From contig DYSZ01000005.1 of assembly GCA_020726265.1 (NCBI GenBank), forward strand, positions 1-49,816: 49,816 bases of DNA, written 5' to 3'. Position numbers and translations under genes: made by a program. Of this stretch, positions 45,401-49,816 are shown piece by piece. Each line of letters starts with the position of its first letter. Position 1 is the stretch's first letter. The DNA is from Draconibacterium orientale. GTDB taxonomy: Bacteria; Bacteroidota; Bacteroidia; Bacteroidales; Prolixibacteraceae. Under the pieces are notes generated by a model. It was not told where the DNA came from. It saw only the letters and a program-made list of their open reading frames with translations, and ran no database searches.

Positions 45401-45881
45401 CTCAGTATTTATTCAGGGTGTTGGAAAACGTGATGTTTGGGGTAACGGATTTTTGGCGATCCCCGGTTTCAACTCTTCGGATGGTGCCATGCCACAAGCC
45501 ATTGCAGGCGATTTCTGGCGCGAGGACCGCACCGGTGCTTTTTACCCGGCTCCATACAACCAGGCCGGAAGCAATACCTCTCTTAATATGCAGGTACAAA
45601 CCCGCTACTTGCTGAATATGGCTTACACACGTATTCAAAACATCACACTTGGCTACTCATTGCCAATGTCTGTAATCAGTAAAGTCAATATCAGCAAAGC
45701 ACGTTTTTATGTTTCGCTCGAAAACTTCTTTACTTTCGACAAACTGGGCGGGCTGCCAATCGATCCTGAAGTAATTTCGGGTTACTCCATGTGGAATTCT
45801 TCTTATTACAATATGGGCCGCACAGGTATTGGGGTTCCAACCTATAAAAGTGCTTCGTTCGGTCTTCAGTTAAACTTCTAA
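42480..45881 (+). CDS. susC: SusC/RagA-type TonB-linked outer-membrane transporter
   Basis: 1133 residues. A signal peptide (MKKTLAILLFLGLFVQMATAQ) is followed by a carboxypeptidase-D-regulatory-like domain (~22-100), a TonB-box-like DEIVAVGYGTQKK, a plug domain (LQGTTPGLSV, ILMDNVEIPS, SISVLKDAASASIYGAKA), then a 22-stranded barrel ending in SFGLQLNF with terminal phenylalanine. It takes up oligomeric nutrients across the outer membrane with the SusD partner 13 bp downstream. The substrate is not readable from sequence. Location after namZ, and an operator-like site shared with the GntR gene, favour murein- or glycan-derived ligands. No sigma/anti-sigma pair is nearby. Confidence 0.95.
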   Translation: MKKTLAILLFLGLFVQMATAQKRSVSGEIREKKTSELLPGVTVLEKGTSNGTVTSTDGQYQISVSEGATLVISYVGMTTQKIKVGSVSTINVNLESAYEELDEIVAVGYGTQKKTNLTGAVASVDMKVLDSRPIPDVGRGLQGTTPGLSVVVPSGEIGSDPIMKIRGQLGSMQGRSSPLILMDNVEIPSIQMVNPDDIESISVLKDAASASIYGAKAAFGVILITTKKGAKTESVNVTYSGNLAFQNISKKMEMAELDGLEYTTLAFERVGGVVAGAFWQMTREGYDKAKIWQETYGDVVKPNDPMLYGRDWYVDASNRKIGLRTYDPYDYMVNEWTPTQTHNVSVNGKSGKTEYNVAFGYLDQTGLIKPSKTDDFQRYNGSVRLGTYITDNLKVYAGSMYSKRNKSYAYATSSTTADPWLYIYRWGPTYPMTTEDGDPLRSPAYEMSAANTANQETNYLSMNGGLNYSPTKDWKINFDYTHANQEYMEKNPGTRYTARDTWSAAVARNDVDGNRIYVNNAGEEVPSTAEGAMPAYQLVMKTYTSVGANPDHVYQIAQNMQWNTINLNTTYDLNFDDVHKFNFMLGMNSVSMTSTSNWSQITQLVDYENPQFNLAYGTQTAGGNEYWESQLGFFGRMNYNFKERYLLEANLRYDGTSKFPTDLKWRWFPSFSAGWRVNEESWMDWSESWLDALKFRGSWGTIGDQSVPGSLYVPTMSGSMTSWMISNAKLYQFGTPGAVSTSVTWQDITTLDLGFDARFLKNELGLGFDWFQRDTKNMIVPLEGIPATFGTGAPQSNYGSLRTNGIEVQVDYVHRFKNGLGINMVATFSDAVTEITEYGTTQSIDSWYVGKTYGEIWGYETDRLYQKEDFEYGGDGKLQKVEVTDPKGTKYTVYKQADPNSPTQGRLQSGNFLFGPGDVKFKDLNGDGVIDPGNRLLTNANGEADYGDLKVIGNSTPRYQYGLRAGADFKGIDFSVFIQGVGKRDVWGNGFLAIPGFNSSDGAMPQAIAGDFWREDRTGAFYPAPYNQAGSNTSLNMQVQTRYLLNMAYTRIQNITLGYSLPMSVISKVNISKARFYVSLENFFTFDKLGGLPIDPEVISGYSMWNSSYYNMGRTGIGVPTYKSASFGLQLNF

Positions 45882-45893
45882 AATACAGGAAAT

Positions 45894-47720
45894 ATGAAAA
45901 AGATAATTATAGTTTTATTGACCGCAGTAACCCTTGTGTTCAGCAGTTGTGAGGATTATCTCGATAAACCTTCGTTAACAACTATGAACGATGACAACTA
46001 CTGGACAAGCGAAAACAGTCTTCGCCTGTTTGCCAATGGTTTTTACTCCAACTATTTTGTAGGATACAACAGTTCCTGGGGTGTTGATTATGCATCGCTG
46101 CGCGGTTACACATTTTCCGACGACCTCGCTTCGTCTGGTAAACAGGGCGGTTTTGAAACACAGGCACCATCATCGCGTGCAGCTACATCTGAAACTGCAG
46201 CATGGCTTTCTACTTACACAGGATCAACCTGGAATTTTGCATGGGTTCGCAAATCAAATCTTTTTATAGAAAGAATTGACCAGATGAAAGACGACAAAAT
46301 CACAGCCGAAGCCTATAAACACTGGAGTGCTGTGGCACGTTTTTTCAGGGGTTATGAATACAGTCGTTTGGTGAGCGTTTTTGGCAATGTGCCATACTAC
46401 GACAAAGTTTTACTTGATACCGAAATTGATCTGATGTACAAAGACCGCGACGACCGCACCATGGTGATGGACAAGGTTTACGACGATTTTGTGTATGCAC
46501 TCGACAACATGCGCCTTTCAGACGAAAGCGCCCAGTACCTGAACAAATACATTGCAGCTTCATTCATCTCGCGTTTGATGTTGTTTGAAGGAACCTGGCA
46601 GAAATACCACCTGAACAACAACGAAAAAGCAGCTAAATACCTGAATCTTGCAGCAACAGCAGCCCAATTTGTGATTGATTCAAAAAAGTATTCGTTTGCC
46701 AGTGATTTCCGTTCGCTTTTTGGTTCAGAAGATTTGTCGGGTAACAAAGAGGTGATTTTGTTCCGTCAGTACGATGCAGCTATTGGAGTTACACATCATA
46801 TTGCATCGTATTCGAATGGCTACGAAAGTCAAAGCCCTGGACCAAACCTTAAACTTGCAAAGTCTTTTATTTGTAACGATGGAAAACCGTACAAATTATC
46901 GACGGTTGAAAATGCCGGCAAACTCAATATAAAGAGTGTTGTAGCCACCCGCGACCCGCGTTTCGAAGCTACTTTCTGGGATTCTCCTAAAAAGGAGTCG
47001 GCTACACTTCTGTATGCCTGTAAGTTTATCGACCGCGAAGGTGTTAAATTGTACCCGGGTCCGTATCCGGCAAAATATGGTTCTAACACAAATACAAACG
47101 ATGCACCCGTAATTCGTTTGGCCGAAGTGGTTTTAAACTGGATTGAAGCCAAAGCCGAGTTGGCCACTTTGGGTGGAACTCCGGTTGCACAAGCCGATAT
47201 CGATGCATCAATCAATGCCATCCGCAACCGTCCGCTCGATGCAACTGCCACAGCAAAAGGGATTAAGAAAACAGCCCCGCTTTCGCTGGCAGCACTTCCT
47301 GATGATCCTGAACGCGATGCCGATGTTCCTGCACTGATCTGGGAAATCCGTCGTGAACGCCGCATGGAATTCGTGTTTGAACATTCACGTCTGCTCGATA
47401 TTAAACGCTGGAAAAAAATCAATTATATGACCAATACCGACCCTGATAATTTGCTGGGTTTGTGGGTCGATTTTCAGGCTGAATATCCCGAATGGCTGGT
47501 GAAAGCAAAAGAAGGAAAACTGAAAGTGAAAAAGGAAGACGGTACAATTGTTACATACAACGCTACAAATAAGGCTGATATGGTTGGCTACTACATTCCT
47601 GAAAACGTTTCAAACCGCGATGCTTTTACCGAAAGGGTTTATCTCGCTCCGGTTGGAAATACACAAATCAGCGAGTATATCGACAAAGGTTTCACTCTGA
47701 CACAAACTCCTGGATGGTAA
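45894..47720 (+). CDS. susD: SusD/RagB-type surface lipoprotein
   Basis: 608 residues. The signal peptide ends in VFSSC (lipidated C19), with the acidic EDYLD export tail. TPR-like helices and the SusD-core features follow: LRLFANGFYSNYF, YEYSRLVSVFGNVPYYDK and the C-terminal IRRERRMEFVFEHSRLLDIKRW. It binds the ligand and acts as lid for the SusC barrel. Full length, co-transcribed with susC; a terminator follows. Confidence 0.95.
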   Translation: MKKIIIVLLTAVTLVFSSCEDYLDKPSLTTMNDDNYWTSENSLRLFANGFYSNYFVGYNSSWGVDYASLRGYTFSDDLASSGKQGGFETQAPSSRAATSETAAWLSTYTGSTWNFAWVRKSNLFIERIDQMKDDKITAEAYKHWSAVARFFRGYEYSRLVSVFGNVPYYDKVLLDTEIDLMYKDRDDRTMVMDKVYDDFVYALDNMRLSDESAQYLNKYIAASFISRLMLFEGTWQKYHLNNNEKAAKYLNLAATAAQFVIDSKKYSFASDFRSLFGSEDLSGNKEVILFRQYDAAIGVTHHIASYSNGYESQSPGPNLKLAKSFICNDGKPYKLSTVENAGKLNIKSVVATRDPRFEATFWDSPKKESATLLYACKFIDREGVKLYPGPYPAKYGSNTNTNDAPVIRLAEVVLNWIEAKAELATLGGTPVAQADIDASINAIRNRPLDATATAKGIKKTAPLSLAALPDDPERDADVPALIWEIRRERRMEFVFEHSRLLDIKRWKKINYMTNTDPDNLLGLWVDFQAEYPEWLVKAKEGKLKVKKEDGTIVTYNATNKADMVGYYIPENVSNRDAFTERVYLAPVGNTQISEYIDKGFTLTQTPGW

Positions 47721-47732
47721 AAATCTGGTTAC

Positions 47733-47816
47733 TTCGGGTGAATTGAACCCGAAAATTCATAGACTTTAGTTTAGTTAATCTTGCATCGGGTGACCAAAAA
47801 TCACCCGATGTTTTTT
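47733..47816 (+). terminator. Hairpin plus strong terminator after susD
   Basis: TTCGGGT (47733-47739) and ACCCGAA (47747-47753) form a first 7-bp stem. A second, perfect 10-bp stem CATCGGGTGA (47784-47793) / TCACCCGATG (47801-47810) is followed by six T residues. The terminator ends only 24 nt before the next ATG, so the downstream gene depends on readthrough or on a promoter located before the stem. Confidence 0.9.
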
Positions 47817-47840
47817 ATTTTCAACCCAAAATAGTGGATA

Positions 47841-49679
47841 ATGAAAAAGATTTTGCTGGTTGTTCTTGTTTCACTAATTGTTTTTGCACTTAGCGCACAA
47901 TCATTCAAATTTGCACTGGTTACCGACAGCCATGTTGGTGGAAGCACCGGAGCAGCCGATCTGGAACTTACAATTGCCGATATCAACCTGAATCCCGAAA
48001 TTGAGTTTGTGATTTTATCGGGCGATGTTACCGAATTTGGTTCTGAAAAGGAATTGCTTGAAGCCAGAACAATTCTTCGTGAACTGAAAGTTCCTTTGTA
48101 TGTTTTACCCGGAAACCACGACTCAAAATGGTCGGAAAGCGGCAACAACGATTTTGTTACCTTTTTCGGGGCCGAAGAATTCAGTTTCGAAAAGAACGAA
48201 TTTCTGTTTATAGGTACGGCCAGCGGGCCAAATATGCGGATGGCCCCCGGGCTTGTTCCGCGCGAACAGATGGTTTTTCTCGAAAAAACACTCCGGCAGA
48301 TGTGTGACACTACCCAACCTGTAATTTTCATCAATCATTATCCGCTCGACGAGTCGCTGGCCAACGCCGGCGAAGTAACCGACCTGTTGAAAACCCGAAA
48401 TATTCAGGTGAGTTTGATGGGTCACGGGCATGCCAACAAAACATTCGATTTCGATGGTATTCCGGGTGTAATGTGTCGCTCAAATCTCAGGGCAAAAAAT
48501 GAAGTCGGGGGATACAATATTGTGGCCATAACTGCTGATTCAATCAGTTTTACCGAACAGAATCCGGGTGGAAACGGAAATCGGTGCTGGTGCAAAATTC
48601 CGGTTCAGCATCACAGGTTTAAACCCAAATCAACCAGCATTTCAGAAACAGATTTCTCTGGTATTTTAAAATATCCAGAAATCAGTATAAAATGGAGATT
48701 GCAGGACAACAGCGATATTGGAACCGGAATTACAGTTGCCGGAAAGTGCGCAGTGTATGCCAATACCCGTGGCGAAATTGTGGCTGTTCAGAAAAATACG
48801 GGGAAAACAGCCTGGCGGTTTGTCACCCGGGGAAAAGTGTATTCAACACCGGTAATCAGAAAAAACAGGGTTGTGGTGGCCTCAACCGACAAAAATATTT
48901 ATTGCCTTAATCTGAAAACAGGTAACCCCGAATGGCATTTTGAAACCGGCAAACCCCTTGTTGCTTCGCCGGTAATTGATGGTGAAACAGTGTTTATCGG
49001 TTCATCCGAAGGTATGTTCATGGCCATCGATTTAAATTCGGGTAATCTGAAATGGCAGTTTAGCGGAGTGAACGGGTTTGTCGAAACGAAACCGCTGGTT
49101 TATCAAAACAGGGTTTATTTTGGCTCGTGGGGCAACACTTTTTATGCACTCGACAAAGAGACAGGTGCATTGCGCTGGAAACGCGAAAAATATAACAACC
49201 GCATGTTATCGCCGGCGGCAGTCTGGCCTGTGGCGGCAAATGGTAAAATATTTATTGTGGCTCCCGACCGCCGGATGACTGCCCTCGATGCCAAAACAGG
49301 CATCGAAATCTGGGATTCAGGAGAATATTCATGCCGCGAATCCATCGGAATTTCAAAAGATGGGAAACATGTGTATATCAAAAATATGACCGAAGGACAT
49401 GTGATGGCATTCGAAACAGCGGCAAACGAACAGCAAACAGCGTGGGATTGTCCTGCTGAACTGGGCTACGAAATAGGCCCGTCGCCAATCACCGAAGCCG
49501 ACAATTTGATTTTTGTTCCCACTTCGCTCGGTGAAATTGTGGCCATCGGCAAAGAAACACACACGGTTGAATGGCGGATAAAACTTTCCAACGCACTTGT
49601 AAATGGCGTTACTGCTGCCGGTAAACGCCGGATTCTTGCAACCACGTTTGACGGGTCGGTGGTGGCAATTCAGTACTAA
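47841..49679 (+). CDS. Secreted calcineurin-like metallophosphoesterase fused to a PQQ/BamB-like beta-propeller
   Basis: 612 residues with a signal peptide (~1-19). The phosphoesterase domain (22-~235) has all five motif blocks: D29-x-H31 (TDSHVGG), D62 (SGDVTEFG), N92/H93 (PGNHDS), H166 (INHYPLD) and H195/H197 (MGHGHAN). Residues ~290-612 form a propeller of PQQ-type blades with repeated G-x-x-x-W endings (GKTAWRF, GNPEWHF, GNLKWQF, GALRWKR, GIEIWD). It is probably periplasmic. Substrate unknown; neighbouring susCD suggests dephosphorylation of an imported phosphorylated glycan or lipid fragment. The remaining 137 nt of the window hold no gene start I can support. Confidence 0.88.
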   Translation: MKKILLVVLVSLIVFALSAQSFKFALVTDSHVGGSTGAADLELTIADINLNPEIEFVILSGDVTEFGSEKELLEARTILRELKVPLYVLPGNHDSKWSESGNNDFVTFFGAEEFSFEKNEFLFIGTASGPNMRMAPGLVPREQMVFLEKTLRQMCDTTQPVIFINHYPLDESLANAGEVTDLLKTRNIQVSLMGHGHANKTFDFDGIPGVMCRSNLRAKNEVGGYNIVAITADSISFTEQNPGGNGNRCWCKIPVQHHRFKPKSTSISETDFSGILKYPEISIKWRLQDNSDIGTGITVAGKCAVYANTRGEIVAVQKNTGKTAWRFVTRGKVYSTPVIRKNRVVVASTDKNIYCLNLKTGNPEWHFETGKPLVASPVIDGETVFIGSSEGMFMAIDLNSGNLKWQFSGVNGFVETKPLVYQNRVYFGSWGNTFYALDKETGALRWKREKYNNRMLSPAAVWPVAANGKIFIVAPDRRMTALDAKTGIEIWDSGEYSCRESIGISKDGKHVYIKNMTEGHVMAFETAANEQQTAWDCPAELGYEIGPSPITEADNLIFVPTSLGEIVAIGKETHTVEWRIKLSNALVNGVTAAGKRRILATTFDGSVVAIQY

Positions 49680-49816
49680 TTTGTTTGGCATAGTTTGGAA
49701 AATTCATTTTTCAACCTCAGAGACTGTTTTGAATTATAAAAATTTTAAAGGACAATTCACCGGCAGATGTTAAGAATTAAACAAATGATTATCAGTTAGC
49801 TGCACTTTTGGCTATT

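Noticed and set aside
47776-47783. TAATCTTG as a -7 box for the phosphoesterase gene
   Set aside because: One mismatch, no -33 element, and transcription would run at once into the terminator at 47784-47816.
1-49816. tRNA, rRNA, riboswitch or prophage signatures
   Set aside because: None found on reading both strands; a covariance-model scan would be needed to exclude small structured RNAs in the gaps at 28.6-28.9 and 41.9-42.5 kb.

Overview
The window is a chromosomal stretch of a Bacteroidota bacterium, most likely in or near Marinilabiliales/Prolixibacteraceae. The taxonomy is inferred from gene content and was not tested. Pointers are a SusC/SusD pair, DUF3810, DUF6427, DUF2723 (GT117), DUF4922 and DUF1343 proteins, Bacteroidota-type -7 boxes (TAnnTTTG), near absence of Shine-Dalgarno sequences, and intergenic palindromes of types common in this phylum. 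I saw no rRNA, tRNA, CRISPR array, IS element or prophage.

Layout. Positions 1-17.8 kb are mostly housekeeping: a decayed gene at the left edge, a DUF3810 zinc protein, a small outer-membrane protein, an isoprenylcysteine-methyltransferase-like protein, an M19 dipeptidase, cvpA, tyrS, a chain-length-determinant/O-antigen-ligase pair, then efp, tsaB, DUF6427, purD, a GT117 protein and pgeF on the minus strand. Positions 17.8-24.6 kb are redox and regulatory: a Crp/Fnr regulator facing a wrecked 4Fe-4S protein gene, a DedA/ATP-grasp fusion, and a self-contained module made of a multihaem lipoprotein cytochrome, a tandem-rhodanese lipoprotein and a divergent Crp/Fnr regulator. That module is bounded by two near-identical terminators. 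A class II aldolase follows.

Positions 26-49.7 kb look like one functional region for taking up and recycling peptidoglycan amino sugars, chiefly N-acetylmuramic acid (MurNAc). It holds a GntR/FadR regulator, murQ, a MurK-like kinase, a NagX-like membrane acetyltransferase, a large secreted amidase-like protein, a tandem glycosyltransferase, a DUF4922 HIT/GalT-like protein, a SpoIID/LytB protein without a signal peptide, an AmpG-like permease with a large extracytoplasmic insert, NamZ (DUF1343 exo-N-acetylmuramidase), a URO-D-like protein, SusC/SusD, and a metallophosphoesterase/beta-propeller fusion. Several junctions overlap by 4 nt (ATGA), which implies translational coupling. The proposed flow is: SusCD import and NamZ/amidase trimming outside the cytoplasm, entry through the AmpG-like permease, cytoplasmic processing by the SpoIID-like protein, then kinase and MurQ feeding amino-sugar and glycolytic metabolism.

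A perfect palindrome, CTGTAATATGTATTACAG, lies upstream of the GntR gene. A close copy lies between the kinase and the acetyltransferase operons, and weaker copies lie upstream of susC. It is a candidate operator that would make the region a regulon. The DUF4922, glycosyltransferase, SpoIID-like and URO-D-like members have no assigned role in this pathway and are the best candidates for undescribed biochemistry here.
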